IMG/VR virus record: IMGVR_UViG_3300037119_010699 | Coordinates: 1-48,874 of that record | Strand: one strand, 5' to 3' | DNA length: 48,874 bases | DNA from: a virus | In this document: positions 17,188 through 25,612 of the stretch, one piece after another | How the letters are laid out: the number at the start of each line of letters is the position of its first letter | How positions within the stretch are numbered: the stretch's first letter is position 1 | Program-made: the position numbers and the translations under genes | Notes under the pieces: model-generated | What the model was told of the DNA's origin: nothing | Databases searched by the model: none | What the model saw: only the letters and a program-made list of their open reading frames with translations

Positions 17188-17399
17188 TTCTGCTCACCTC
17201 TGCCAACGTTCCCGAGTCGTGGTTCACGCCGGATCCACCCGCGAACGGACGTCGGCGCACAACGTTCCGTGCCCGTGGCTACTACTACGGGCAGGGATGG
17301 CGGACGCAACACTGGGCGACGCTCGCATCCGGTCATCGCATCTGCGTTCGTTGCACGTTCGGCACTGGTCACGTGACCGGTCGGATGGTTCGGCGATGA
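17184..17399 (+). CDS. Small basic protein, 71 aa, unknown
   Basis: Coupled to both neighbours by ATGA overlaps. Rich in Arg, Gly and aromatic residues (RARGYYYGQGWRTQHW) with a single ICVRC pair of cysteines near residue 55. It could bind metal or nucleic acid, but no family was recognised. Confidence 0.5.
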   Translation: MILLTSANVPESWFTPDPPANGRRRTTFRARGYYYGQGWRTQHWATLASGHRICVRCTFGTGHVTGRMVRR

Positions 17400-17569
17400 A
17401 CGCTCGCACACTCCACCCGGGCACGGTCGTCACCGTGCCCGGGCTTGGCCCGGTCACAGTCGTAACGGTCAGCCGACGCTATTTCGTCGGCGTGACCGCT
17501 GACGGCACCATTGTCGCCGAGACAGGTATCGGCATCGCCACCCTCGAGCGTCTGGGGTCTACGCCGTGA
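17396..17569 (+). CDS. Small beta-rich protein, 57 aa, unknown
   Basis: ATG 17396 overlaps the previous stop by ATGA; the stop overlaps the next GTG start. Strand-rich sequence (HPGTVVTVPGLGPVTVVTVSRRYFVGVT) suggests an SH3-like or KOW-like small barrel. Family not recognised. Confidence 0.5.
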   Translation: MNARTLHPGTVVTVPGLGPVTVVTVSRRYFVGVTADGTIVAETGIGIATLERLGSTP

Positions 17570-18627
17570 GCAGTCTGCTCACGGCGTACGCCGAAGCAGC
17601 AGAGGCGTACGTGGCGGCTGAAGCACGGGTGAAACGTGCGGCCGATGCTCGAGCGCTGGCGGTCTGGGCTCTGGCTCGTGACGGGTGGTCGCTACGGCGC
17701 ATCGGCGACGAGCTGGGGGTGACACGTGCCCGTGTCGCCCAGCTCATCGGCCGTGCTCGAGCGCTGCCCGACGTGGTGCTCAGCGATGGGTTAGCACCTG
17801 TCGGTGCGGTGCGGCCGTGGCCATGGCAGATCGCTGCGGCCCGCGATGCTCTGCCCGGGTTGCGTAGGCGTGTACGTGACGAGGCGGCGGCCGCCCGGGC
17901 CGACTCGTTGCGCATTCTGGGCAACGCCGATGCGCTCAGCGTCACCCGTCCTACCGACCGTGCCATCGGCGAATGGGACTGGACACGCGGGCTCATGCCG
18001 GCGGAGCTGGACAGGTTGGGCCGGGTTCGTGAGCTCGGCGACGGCACAGGTTCGTGGTGGTCGTCATCGGTCGGCAACAGGGTGGACGACGTCGCCGAGC
18101 GATTGCGGGCGGCGATGCCGGCATTCCACAATCTCGGCGTAGACGAGTTGATGGGCCGTGTGTGGCTCTACCACACTCGCATCGTCGATGCCGGCAGTCT
18201 GGTCGCTCGAGGCAAGCTGCCGGTAGCTAAGCGCTACAGCGGTGCTGTCGACGTGGCCAACCTGGCGCCGATGGTGACCGCCGACGGCTACTCCGTGCAA
18301 GCGCTGCTCGGCGACGACGATTCGGCAGTCCGCCACATCGCGGCCGTGGACGCTGTTCGTGATGCCGACGAGGCGTATCGGATGCTCGGCGACACTGTGA
18401 TGTGCCAGCACGGTCCGGCACCGTGGCGGATGTCTGCCGAGTCGTACACGGCCGAGCTTCTGTCCATCGCGGCGATGCTCGACGGCACCGACGAGATGTC
18501 CGGTAGCGAAGCAGATGTGCGGGCACGGCGTGACGAGCTCGTGCCCAAACTGCTCGATGCCGGCCAGGACTGGCCCACGTTGCACGCCGTCATTGTCGAC
18601 ACTGCCCGTACGGCAGGTGTGGCGTGA
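17566..18627 (+). CDS. HTH protein, 353 aa
   Basis: GTG 17566 overlaps the preceding stop by GTGA. Residues 1-70 form helices followed by a helix-turn-helix resembling sigma region 4 (RDGWSLRRIGDELGVTRARVAQLIGRARAL). The remaining 280 residues are helical and not recognised. The N-terminal domain closely resembles the whole of the 82-aa protein encoded convergently at 18974-19222 (same YxxAxxxYxxAE start, AADA.ALA, DGW...ELxVTxxRxxQL). A regulatory role is likely, with the large C-terminal part perhaps for oligomer or ligand binding. It contains a near-copy of palindrome O1 (17776-17797). Confidence 0.6.
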   Translation: MSSLLTAYAEAAEAYVAAEARVKRAADARALAVWALARDGWSLRRIGDELGVTRARVAQLIGRARALPDVVLSDGLAPVGAVRPWPWQIAAARDALPGLRRRVRDEAAAARADSLRILGNADALSVTRPTDRAIGEWDWTRGLMPAELDRLGRVRELGDGTGSWWSSSVGNRVDDVAERLRAAMPAFHNLGVDELMGRVWLYHTRIVDAGSLVARGKLPVAKRYSGAVDVANLAPMVTADGYSVQALLGDDDSAVRHIAAVDAVRDADEAYRMLGDTVMCQHGPAPWRMSAESYTAELLSIAAMLDGTDEMSGSEADVRARRDELVPKLLDAGQDWPTLHAVIVDTARTAGVA

Positions 18628-18776
18628 GCGGCGGGCAGGGTGCGTTCGATCTCTGGGACGACGTGCCGCTGACGTTAGCCGACGACCCCGAGCTCGACTT
18701 GAAGGATCTGCTCACAGTGCGGCCGATCGGCCGGCAGGAACCAACCGACACAGACAAGGGAGAACAGGGATCATGA
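18624..18776 (+). CDS. Small acidic protein, 50 aa, unknown
   Basis: GTG 18624 overlaps the previous stop (GTGA); its stop overlaps the next start (ATGA). The sequence FDLWDDVPLTLADDPELDLKDLL is acidic and helical. No family was recognised. The last codons carry the AGGGAGAACAGGG ribosome site for the following gene. Confidence 0.5.
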   Translation: MSGGQGAFDLWDDVPLTLADDPELDLKDLLTVRPIGRQEPTDTDKGEQGS

Positions 18777-18964
18777 CTGGTATCACTCACGAGCAAGCCG
18801 CGATGTCAGTGTGGCGTTCGGGATTCTTCAAGGATCCGAACAAGGTACGGCAAGCCGCGAAAGAGAATATGCGCCGGCTCATCGCCAGCGATCTGGTGGG
18901 GATGTTCGTTCAGAGCGATCCCGACTTTGACCGTGACGCATTCTTGAAGGCTTGCGGAATCTAG
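18773..18964 (+). CDS. Small protein, 63 aa, unknown
   Basis: ATG 18773 follows a purine-rich site inside the preceding gene. The sequence (THEQAAMSVWRSGFFKDPNKVRQAAKENMRR) is helical and moderately basic at the start, acidic at the end. Last gene of the rightward operon, ending just before a bidirectional hairpin terminator. Function unknown. Confidence 0.55.
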   Translation: MTGITHEQAAMSVWRSGFFKDPNKVRQAAKENMRRLIASDLVGMFVQSDPDFDRDAFLKACGI

Positions 18965-18973
18965 CCTGCCAAC

Positions 18974-19222
18974 TCAGTGAGTGCCCCGGTCGTCGGCCGG
19001 GGCACTTGCGCGTACGGCCCGACCCCTGATCGCCAACTGTTGAATGCGGCTGGCGGTGACGTCGAGCTCGGCGGCCAGGGTGCGCACAGTCCATCCGTCG
19101 TCGAGCGCCTCGGCGATGGCCAGCGCTTTGGCGTCGGCGGCGATCGTGACGTCCATCTCGGCGTTGTGGTAGCGCACCACGGCCCGCCGGTAGCGCTCGA
19201 GGTGCTGTTCGGGTGCAGTCAT
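18974..19222 (-). CDS. Small HTH protein, 82 aa
   Basis: ATG 19222, last gene of the leftward replication operon. The whole protein is helical, with a helix-turn-helix DDGWTVRTLAAELDVTASRIQQL at about 41-63. It aligns with the N-terminal 70 residues of the 353-aa protein at 17566-18627 and looks like a stand-alone copy of that domain, so the two may bind the same sites or form mixed dimers. The C-terminal tail is basic and disordered. Confidence 0.65.
   Translation of the reverse strand: MTAPEQHLERYRRAVVRYHNAEMDVTIAADAKALAIAEALDDGWTVRTLAAELDVTASRIQQLAIRGRAVRASAPADDRGTH
18981..19005. terminator. Bidirectional hairpin terminator between convergent operons
   Basis: A perfect 9-bp GC-rich stem GTGCCCCGG / CCGGGGCAC with a 7-base loop. 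It lies 16 bp after the rightward operon's last stop and inside the last codons of the convergent leftward gene. There is no strong U-tract, which is common in high-GC Actinobacteria. Confidence 0.55.
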
Positions 19223-19233
19223 CGCTTGACAGC

Positions 19234-20898
19234 CTAGAACACGGGGAAGTCGCCGAGCTCGGTGCTCTCGGTCTCGGGATGTGCTGGCACGGCGTCGCCG
19301 TTTCCGTCGTTGCCAGTGCTGTCAGCCTGCGGATCTGCCGGCACGGCGTCGGAGCGTTTCGTCAGACTGTAGACCGACACGTTGCGCCGGTCCTTGGGGA
19401 GCTCGACCAGGTGCAGCCCGCCGTCACCGTAGTAACGGCCGATCCGCTTGCGCAGGGCGATGCCCAAGCGGCGGGAGAAGCCCGGGTGCTCCCAGTAGCC
19501 CGACAGGTCCTCGGGGATCGTGTCTTTCAACATGGCGCCGGCGCTCGAGCCTGACCCCATCGCCCCGATGAGCTGGGCGACGGTCATCGGATCCTCCCCG
19601 TACTGGTCGTGCCACACCTCCAAGAACCCCTGCCATTGTCGGGATTCGTGGTCGGCGGCGGCGTGGAACTCGGCGAGGTTGCCCAAGAACCCGCCGATGC
19701 CGGCGTGGTCGAGGATGCCGCCGACGATGCGCACCCATGTCGTGTAGCCGCCCATCGCCGCGATGTCGGCGGCCAGTGGACGGCCGGCCACCCACCACGA
19801 CCGCACGATGGTGCACAGCGCACCGAGCAGCCGACCGCGCTGGTCTGCTACCCACCCCTCGAGCGGGTCATGCCTCCACCCGTTGCGTTCGTACGGCCGG
19901 GCCTGTTTGGCGTCGATGCGCACCCGGTAGCAGCGCCGTGCCAGGTCGCCGCCGACGTCGATGTTGTTGCCCGTGGCCATCCACGTCGCCCGGTTGTTGA
20001 CGTTGACCATCTCGGAGCGTCCGAGCATCCGTCCCTGCCAGGTGTCGGCGGTGAGCACGGCGGCCAGGGTGGACGAGCGGATCATGTGCTCGACGTTGTC
20101 GAACACGACGGTGGTCTGACCGGCCATGAGGGCGGCGGTGACCTTCTTTTCGAGTTCCTCGTCGGTCGCCGGCCACGACATCAGCCCCGAGATGCGCCCC
20201 GTGGCCAGGATCGTGGCGACAGAGACCAACAAGCCTTTGCCGGTGCCGGCGTCGGGGGCGTCGATCAGGCACATCGGCACCTGATTGACGATGGCCCGCA
20301 CCAGCGGTGTGAGCAGCAGCCCCCACATGTTGGCCCGGTCCGCTGTCGTCTCCCAGGGGAAGTCGCAGAGCATCTCGTCGACCGCCTCGACGGCGGCGGC
20401 CAGCTCGATCAGGCTGGGCGACTGGGGGATCGTCGGGTAGGTGACACCGGGTGTGTGCCAGTGGTACAGGCGGGTCGCCGGGTCGTAGCCGTGGGCGAGG
20501 TGGAACATGCCGTCGGGTCTGAGCACGGGCAGCTCGACCACGCCGATCAGGGTGGGCAGATTCCAGGTGGTGGTGGCCAGCACACCGGAGCACACCTCGA
20601 GCGGCGGGAAGATGGCGAGGTGCGAACCATCCTTGAGGGCCCGCCACCATGTGGCCGATTCGGCGAGGGTGAGGCGGACGTGGTCGAGGCGCATGGCTTC
20701 GATCAGCGGCCGGCCGATCTCGTCGGATCTGAGGCGGACCAACTGCCCGCCCCGTACGAACAGCACGGGCGGCTGATTGGCCGCTACGAGGGCGCTACAG
20801 GCTTCCACCACGACGTCGTCGAGCTGTCGGGCGTTGTGGATGATGCTCGGGCGTAGACGGGCGTCTGGCGGTCCGTCGAACCCGTCGGATGCGGTCAC
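19234..20898 (-). CDS. AAA+ replicative helicase / primase-helicase-like ATPase
   Basis: GTG 20898 overlaps the upstream stop by GTGA, giving 554 aa. The ATPase core contains Walker A APDAGTGKG (Lys221), Walker B TTVVFDNVE (Asp267), a sensor WMATGNNI and an arginine-finger region DLARRCYRVRID, as in superfamily 3/AAA+ helicases of phage and plasmid primase-helicases. The N-terminal 200 residues resemble the region that precedes the helicase in such proteins, but no Toprim or zinc primase motif was seen, so primer synthesis is not supported. The C-terminal 50 residues are disordered. Probably unwinds DNA at the phage origin. Confidence 0.75.
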   Translation of the reverse strand: MTASDGFDGPPDARLRPSIIHNARQLDDVVVEACSALVAANQPPVLFVRGGQLVRLRSDEIGRPLIEAMRLDHVRLTLAESATWWRALKDGSHLAIFPPLEVCSGVLATTTWNLPTLIGVVELPVLRPDGMFHLAHGYDPATRLYHWHTPGVTYPTIPQSPSLIELAAAVEAVDEMLCDFPWETTADRANMWGLLLTPLVRAIVNQVPMCLIDAPDAGTGKGLLVSVATILATGRISGLMSWPATDEELEKKVTAALMAGQTTVVFDNVEHMIRSSTLAAVLTADTWQGRMLGRSEMVNVNNRATWMATGNNIDVGGDLARRCYRVRIDAKQARPYERNGWRHDPLEGWVADQRGRLLGALCTIVRSWWVAGRPLAADIAAMGGYTTWVRIVGGILDHAGIGGFLGNLAEFHAAADHESRQWQGFLEVWHDQYGEDPMTVAQLIGAMGSGSSAGAMLKDTIPEDLSGYWEHPGFSRRLGIALRKRIGRYYGDGGLHLVELPKDRRNVSVYSLTKRSDAVPADPQADSTGNDGNGDAVPAHPETESTELGDFPVF

Positions 20899-21419
20899 GG
20901 TCCGGCATCCCATAGCGTGAGTTGGTCATCGCTGGGAAGTGTCACGGCGTCAGGCATGTCGTTCGGGAGCATCTGGAATGCGAACAACCCGCCTTTGGTC
21001 ATGCCGACGTGACGGAACCCGGCCATGCGGTAGCAGTAGCCAGGATCACGCTTTGGACGGGTCTTGCCGGCGTCGACAAAAGAGATCATCCCCAGTTCTG
21101 GCACGTCGGGCCAGCGGCCCCGAGTGAGGGCAACGGCCTCAAGGATCAGCTCCGACGAGAGCCGGTCCGATTCGTTGCGGAACAGGCTGTTGACCCAGGC
21201 TCCACCCCAGGCGTGACGCACGTACTCGGCGAAAGGCCACGACGTGGTCCACAGGGCGTCGTCATCGTGTCGTAAAACGAAGCTGCGGCCAGGTGGCACG
21301 AACTGCGGTGAGCCAACCTTGCGTCGGTTGTAGTGGCGGTCGGCGATGAGACACGACCGAGGGTCGAACTTGTGTGAAACGGTCCACCAACCGTCGGTCA
21401 TGCACGGGACGGTAGTCAT
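20895..21419 (-). CDS. GNAT-fold-like protein, Mom-like candidate, 174 aa
   Basis: ATG 21419 overlaps the upstream stop by ATGA. It belongs to a type common in actinophages, beginning SHKFDPRSC.IADRHYNRRKVGSPQFVPPG. The second half has the GNAT order: a long helix (SSELILEAVALTRG), a strand GMISFVD, then YCYRMAGFRHVGMT, which resembles the YxxxGF signature near the end of N-acetyltransferases. Phage Mu Mom, a DNA-modifying enzyme, also has this fold and an early HY motif. DNA modification is therefore possible, but inference. It sits between a zinc protein and the helicase. Confidence 0.45.
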   Translation of the reverse strand: MTTVPCMTDGWWTVSHKFDPRSCLIADRHYNRRKVGSPQFVPPGRSFVLRHDDDALWTTSWPFAEYVRHAWGGAWVNSLFRNESDRLSSELILEAVALTRGRWPDVPELGMISFVDAGKTRPKRDPGYCYRMAGFRHVGMTKGGLFAFQMLPNDMPDAVTLPSDDQLTLWDAGP

Positions 21420-21796
21420 GCGGCCCGTTCCCATCGGGTGACACGGCGCAGCGCCTCGTCGGCCTGACGCATCGTGATCAGCCCACAGTCGACGGCGCGG
21501 CGGAGGCGTTCCCCGTAGAAGGTGATCGCCCCGTCACCACGTCTCGGGATGCCCCGGGTGGCGTCCCAGATCTTCTGGTCGGCCGGTGACATCTGGTAGT
21601 AGCGGCCGTCTCGTGGTTGGGCCCAGTCGGGCCAGAGCAGGGCGTGGCGTTGGTCCTCGAGCAGGCGGGCGTTGCCCTCGGCGCACCAACGACACTCGTC
21701 CATCTCGTCGTGGGTCCACGTCGCCCCGCACATGGCACAGCACTCGTAGGTGGCGTCGTACGCCTTGATGGCGGCGGCGAGGAGGTCGAGCCTCAC
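21416..21796 (-). CDS. Zinc-finger protein, 126 aa
   Basis: GTG 21796 overlaps the upstream stop (GTGA). One zinc site is evident: CAMC (Cys20/23) and CRWC (Cys35/38). Downstream are helices, including a segment ITFYGERLRRAVDCGLITMRQADEALR. Probably a nucleic-acid-binding accessory factor in the replication operon; no enzyme motif seen. Confidence 0.6.
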   Translation of the reverse strand: MRLDLLAAAIKAYDATYECCAMCGATWTHDEMDECRWCAEGNARLLEDQRHALLWPDWAQPRDGRYYQMSPADQKIWDATRGIPRRGDGAITFYGERLRRAVDCGLITMRQADEALRRVTRWERAA

Positions 21797-22128
21797 CCGG
21801 TCGCCTCCCGCCACATGGTGCAGAACTGCGGCACCGTCATCACGGCGATCCAGCCGAGCCGGGGCCGTTTGACGAAAGCGACGGCGAACGAGTTGTACGT
21901 GTTGGCGTGCTCCCGTTCGAGGTCTCGCAGGGCGTTGGAGATCGCCCGGGCAGTGTCCTGGTACGCCTTGACTTCGACGGTGGTGTTCATCAGCCCGTCG
22001 ATGTCACCCTCGTCGTCGAAGCGGCCGGCGCCGAGCTTGCGGCGCACCCGGACGCCGAGCTCGAGGGCCAACAGCTTGGCGATCTCGAGCTCGGCGTTGT
22101 CCCCCTTGCGCTTTGACGAGGTGGTCAC
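21793..22128 (-). CDS. Holliday-junction-resolvase-like PD-(D/E)XK nuclease
   Basis: GTG 22128, 111 aa. The residues fit the archaeal-type Hjc / PDDEXK pattern: an early helix RKGDNAELEIAKLL with Glu13, then DEGDIDG with Asp42, and VEVKAYQD with Glu52 and Lys54 as the E-x-K motif. The size fits single-domain resolvases. Such enzymes cut branched DNA made during recombination or before packaging. It follows the SSB-like gene by 3 bp. Confidence 0.65.
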   Translation of the reverse strand: MTTSSKRKGDNAELEIAKLLALELGVRVRRKLGAGRFDDEGDIDGLMNTTVEVKAYQDTARAISNALRDLEREHANTYNSFAVAFVKRPRLGWIAVMTVPQFCTMWREATG

Positions 22129-22131
22129 CGC

Positions 22132-22857
22132 TCAGAACGGTGCTTCATCGTCGTCGTAGGCGCTCGACCCGGCGGCGGCGTGCTCGGTGTCCGGTCCCGA
22201 GACTGGCTCGGCTTTCCACGGCGCCGAGTCCCACAGTTCGTCGGCCATGTCGGCCCACTGCTTCTCGGAGTCCATATCCGCCCGTCGCACGGTGATGTCG
22301 ATGTCCTTGGCCAGGTTGATGTTGCCGCCCTGTTTGCGCAGCATCGAGATCGCCCGGTCGGCTTCCTCCTCGGTGCGCAGCACGATGCGCCCGGCCTCGA
22401 CGGTGAACCCGGCCTTGACGGCACCCTCGGGGTTCTTGGTCTCCTTCGACCAGCCGGCCAGGGTGATCGTGTACACGTCCGATGACGCCTCCCGACCCTT
22501 GCGCACCCCGTAGTTGCCGAGGGCGGGCAGACCTTTGCGGGCTTCGATCACGTTGTGCCACTTGAACCCGGCGAAGCTGAACCTGACCACGTCTCCCTCG
22601 GCGACGTCGCCGTAGCCGTCGTCGGCGGTGCCGGTCTTCGCTGTCGTGCCGGGCATGGCGACGAACCAGTTCACCTCTTCGAGCAGCGGCACCCGCTCCA
22701 GGTCGGGGCCGGGCTGGTCCTTCCACTTGGGGTCGCCGGACTCGTAGTCCCGTTGCTGTTTGCGTTGCGCTCCGCCCCAGGCGCCGATGAGGGTGTCGCC
22801 GAGGTTGACGAGTTTGGCGAACGGGGCGCCGGTGGTCTCTTGAGCCTGTCGTGGCAT
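22132..22857 (-). CDS. Single-stranded DNA-binding-like protein, 241 aa
   Basis: ATG 22857 follows an AGGAG site. The middle has beta-strand-rich sequence compatible with an OB fold (GDVVRFSFAGFKWHNVI; SDVYTITLAGW). The tail is acidic and ends DDDEAPF, very close to the DDDIPF tip by which bacterial SSB proteins recruit replication and recombination enzymes. Neighbours are a resolvase-like and a Cas4-like nuclease and a helicase. No close family was recognised, so the SSB call rests on the tail, strand pattern and context. Confidence 0.55.
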   Translation of the reverse strand: MPRQAQETTGAPFAKLVNLGDTLIGAWGGAQRKQQRDYESGDPKWKDQPGPDLERVPLLEEVNWFVAMPGTTAKTGTADDGYGDVAEGDVVRFSFAGFKWHNVIEARKGLPALGNYGVRKGREASSDVYTITLAGWSKETKNPEGAVKAGFTVEAGRIVLRTEEEADRAISMLRKQGGNINLAKDIDITVRRADMDSEKQWADMADELWDSAPWKAEPVSGPDTEHAAAGSSAYDDDEAPF

Positions 22858-22900
22858 GGTGGTTCTCCTGGTGTCGTGCCCCTCGGGGCTTGGGTGAGAT

Positions 22901-24019
22901 CTAGACGGTGACGAGCTGGTCGACGAGCAGGGCGAACCGGGCGGCGCCGGCGGCGTCGAGCGAGCCGAGGGCGTGGCCGGCGGTGACGTTGGCGAAGAGC
23001 ACGGCGTCGTCGCCGGTGACGTCGTGGACCAGGTTGCGCAGCACCTCGTCGGCCTGGTCGGGGTCCTTCACGGCGTAGTGGGCGAGGTTGATCAACCCCC
23101 GGTAGAGCTCGTAGCGGCGCACGGTGCGGTGCTCCTGGATGCGGAAGTCGACCCCGGCGGTGTTGGCCGCCTTGACCACCGACCGGGCCCACAGGTCGGC
23201 GTCGGGTGACAGGTCGGCCCAGCGGTTCTGCAACGGGGCGATATCGATCAGCGACACCGGGCCACCCTCGGGGTCAACCGTGTCCCGTTTGCGATGGCTG
23301 TCGGCATTGGGGCAGGTGGCGAAGTGCGAGACGTAATACTGCTGGTCGAAGTCGGTGGCGTCGCCCGGTTCATGCACGTAAGCGATGCCGTCTTGCACCA
23401 GTAGGTTGCCGTTGGGGCGCGGCTCGGGATCGAGCGGGATGCGTTTACCGGCCTCGGTCTTCGCCCAGCGGATCGGCGCTCCGCACGACTTGCACCAGAC
23501 GCCGTTGTTGCGCTCGGCGTCGTCGGCCATGCGCTGGCGGGCCTGGTCGACGAAGGTGGGCAGGTTCTCCAACCGGTCGAGCTCGGCGGCGATCGCTGTG
23601 AGGTCGTCGGGCGGGATGTTGAGGTCGCGGAACGCCTTGCGGTCCCATTCGGGCAGCGCCCGGTAGCGCAGGCGTAGGGCGTCGACATCGAGCTCACCCC
23701 CCGTCGAGGCGGGATCAACCTCAACGGGGGGCACCGGCGCGGCCGCAGGAACCGGCGGGGTCTCCTGGTCCTGCGCTGGTTCCTCCGACGGGGAAGTGCC
23801 GGAGGTGACTGGTGGTAACACTAAGACCGACACCGTCAGGTCCTCGGTCGGGATCGAGAACACGTCACGCCGTTTCTCCCAGTCCCGGGCGGCGACGCAC
23901 AGGTCGCCGGCGTAGCGGCCGGCCTCCAAGTCGACGAGCACCAGCCGGCATTTGGCTTCGCCGTCGAGGGCTGATAGGACGTCGAGGTGGGCGATGATGC
24001 CGTATTGCTGGTCGATCAC
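22901..24019 (-). CDS. Zinc-binding protein of replication operon, 372 aa
   Basis: GTG 24019 overlaps the upstream stop by GTGA. A zinc-finger-like block in the middle starts WCKSCGAPIRWAKTEAGKR, continues IPLDPEP and closes with HFATCPNADSHRKR; this layout recurs in actinophage proteins of unknown function. Before it is a Pro-rich disordered linker (about residues 75-110). The C-terminal 110 residues are helical with a DPDQADEVLRNLVHDV segment. DNA-binding is plausible, but no enzymatic motif was seen. Confidence 0.55.
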   Translation of the reverse strand: MIDQQYGIIAHLDVLSALDGEAKCRLVLVDLEAGRYAGDLCVAARDWEKRRDVFSIPTEDLTVSVLVLPPVTSGTSPSEEPAQDQETPPVPAAAPVPPVEVDPASTGGELDVDALRLRYRALPEWDRKAFRDLNIPPDDLTAIAAELDRLENLPTFVDQARQRMADDAERNNGVWCKSCGAPIRWAKTEAGKRIPLDPEPRPNGNLLVQDGIAYVHEPGDATDFDQQYYVSHFATCPNADSHRKRDTVDPEGGPVSLIDIAPLQNRWADLSPDADLWARSVVKAANTAGVDFRIQEHRTVRRYELYRGLINLAHYAVKDPDQADEVLRNLVHDVTGDDAVLFANVTAGHALGSLDAAGAARFALLVDQLVTV

Positions 24020-24231
24020 GATGTGACCTCTGATTGCCGTCGACGGTTGTAATTCCGTTGCCATTCACGCTTGGCGGCACGACACAGGTCGCATCGACAG
24101 CCATTGTGATATGTGCTCACGTATCCGTGCGATTTACCGACACCATGTGCTCCGCCTCTTTTCTTTGGGGGTGGAGGCACAAGACGTCGCCCCGTGCCAC
24201 CGCAATGCGGGCATGGCTCGGTACCGCTCAC
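24016..24231 (-). CDS. Small zinc-finger protein, 71 aa
   Basis: GTG 24231 overlaps the Cas4-like gene's stop by GTGA. It has two cysteine pairs: CPHC near the start and GCRCDLCRAAKREWQRNY near the end, preceded by HGYVSTYHN. This HG..Y..GCRC..C..A pattern is typical of small actinobacterial and phage DNA-associated proteins. Basic overall. Confidence 0.6.
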   Translation of the reverse strand: MSGTEPCPHCGGTGRRLVPPPPKKRGGAHGVGKSHGYVSTYHNGCRCDLCRAAKREWQRNYNRRRQSEVTS

Positions 24232-25169
24232 GACGCCAGCACCTCCTCCCACGTCGACCGGGTATCGGTGTCGGGGTCGTACGGGACGGACTGGGCGTAG
24301 GAGGCGAGCTGCACGGCGTAGCCGTGCCAGTAGGACACGAACCCGGAGTCGTCGAGGCGCAGTTTGCCGGTCTTGATGTCCAGGATGCCAACCCAGCCGG
24401 CGGGCAGGGTGACGGTCTCGGCGGTGGCGGTGACGAAGAAGAGCGGCCTGGTGAGCCGACAGATCCGGTCGAGGGTGCCGGCCTGGCGCCAGCGGTCGTC
24501 GACGCACGTGGCTTCGGTGGCGAGGATCTCGATGCCGAACTCGCCGAGCATCTTGGCCCAGGCGGCGACGAGGGCGTACTGCACGTCATCGGACAGTCCG
24601 AGTTGTTCACCTCGGGTGATGCGTTCGATCGGGTCGCCGGCGGTGTCGTGGTCCTCGGTGAGCCCGTGGGTGTGGGTGCCCCGGTCGGCGGCGAGGGCGG
24701 CCTGGGCGACGTTCTTGGCCTTGACGGCGATGCCGTCGAGGATGTCCCGGGCTTCGGGATCGTCGAGGTTGATCTGCTCGGACGGCAGGGCACCGAGATC
24801 AACGAACGGATCCTCGTGCGTCATGTCGGCGAGGAACAGCCCGAGCCCGACAGCCCGCTCGGCGTGCTTCATCAGGTTGGTCATGTTCTCGACCTGCTTG
24901 CCCAGAGCCGACGGCCGCCCGTAGGGGACCATCTTGGGGCAGGGGCCGAGCAGGCGTTGCAGGTCGGCCACCTTGGCGCCGGCCGGCACCGGGATACCCC
25001 GGGCGTTGCACAACACGATGAGCGACGCCTTGTTCCCCGGCCACCCGCCTTTGCGGGTTTCGGTGGGGTGGGCGACCCAGGGCGCCCCCGACCCCGGGTG
25101 ACGGGCGAACTGGCCAGGCAAACGCTCAGCCGGCGGCTCGTCCCAAGGGTCGGGGGCGGCGTTGGGCAC
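24228..25169 (-). CDS. Cas4/RecB-like PD-(D/E)XK exonuclease
   Basis: GTG 25169 overlaps the previous stop by one base (TAGTG), giving 313 aa. The nuclease core is in the C-terminal half: AGTLDRICRL, then WVGILDIKTGK with Asp264 and Lys266 as the D-x-K, then WHGYAVQLASYA, the Q-x3-Y motif of RecB-family nucleases. Cas4's four iron-sulphur cysteines are not evident, so it is closer to phage RecB-like exonucleases. Likely makes 3' overhangs for recombination with the SSB-like and resolvase-like partners in this operon. Confidence 0.75.
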   Translation of the reverse strand: MPNAAPDPWDEPPAERLPGQFARHPGSGAPWVAHPTETRKGGWPGNKASLIVLCNARGIPVPAGAKVADLQRLLGPCPKMVPYGRPSALGKQVENMTNLMKHAERAVGLGLFLADMTHEDPFVDLGALPSEQINLDDPEARDILDGIAVKAKNVAQAALAADRGTHTHGLTEDHDTAGDPIERITRGEQLGLSDDVQYALVAAWAKMLGEFGIEILATEATCVDDRWRQAGTLDRICRLTRPLFFVTATAETVTLPAGWVGILDIKTGKLRLDDSGFVSYWHGYAVQLASYAQSVPYDPDTDTRSTWEEVLAS

Positions 25170-25612
25170 TATTCCACGCCCTCGAAGGTGTCGATCCAAG
25201 CGTCCCAGTCGAATGATTCGTCGTGGTCGTCGATCGGTGGTTCCGGTCCGATCACGATCCCCCTGTTATCGTACACCAGTTCGGGCGAAGAATCTTTGAC
25301 TGGTTGATGGTCAGCGAGAAAGTTGCGGGCCCACAACTGGCCGGCTTCGGTGCCGTGCCAAATCTGTTCTATGCTGTTCCGACGACTGGGAGAAGTCGAC
25401 CGTCGACACGCCCCTGTCTTGAAGATCAACTGCTTGCCGCCTGCCTGCGCAAAGATCCGGGCAATGTCGTTGTGATGCCCTTTCGGAACGTTGTCAGAAT
25501 CGTGGGTCAGGGTGCCATCGAGGGTGACGTCACTCGCCGAGAAGTCGACATCGTCGAGGATCAAGCAGGCAAGTTGTGTCCATAGACGAGCTTGTGCGGG
25601 GGTTACTTTCAT
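25169..25612 (-). CDS. Conserved-looking protein of unknown function, 147 aa
   Basis: ATG 25612 overlaps the upstream stop by ATGA. The middle (LTHDSDNVPKGHHNDIARIFAQAGGKQLIFKTGACRR) is mixed alpha/beta; the tail is acidic with two Trp (FDWDAWIDTFEGVE). Codon use resembles the neighbours. No family was recognised. Position just before the Cas4-like nuclease suggests a nuclease or recombination partner. Confidence 0.5.
   Translation of the reverse strand: MKVTPAQARLWTQLACLILDDVDFSASDVTLDGTLTHDSDNVPKGHHNDIARIFAQAGGKQLIFKTGACRRSTSPSRRNSIEQIWHGTEAGQLWARNFLADHQPVKDSSPELVYDNRGIVIGPEPPIDDHDESFDWDAWIDTFEGVE

Noticed and set aside
24228-25169. CRISPR-associated Cas4
   Set aside because: No cas1/cas2 or array nearby and no evident iron-sulphur cysteine set; phage RecB-like exonuclease is the better reading.
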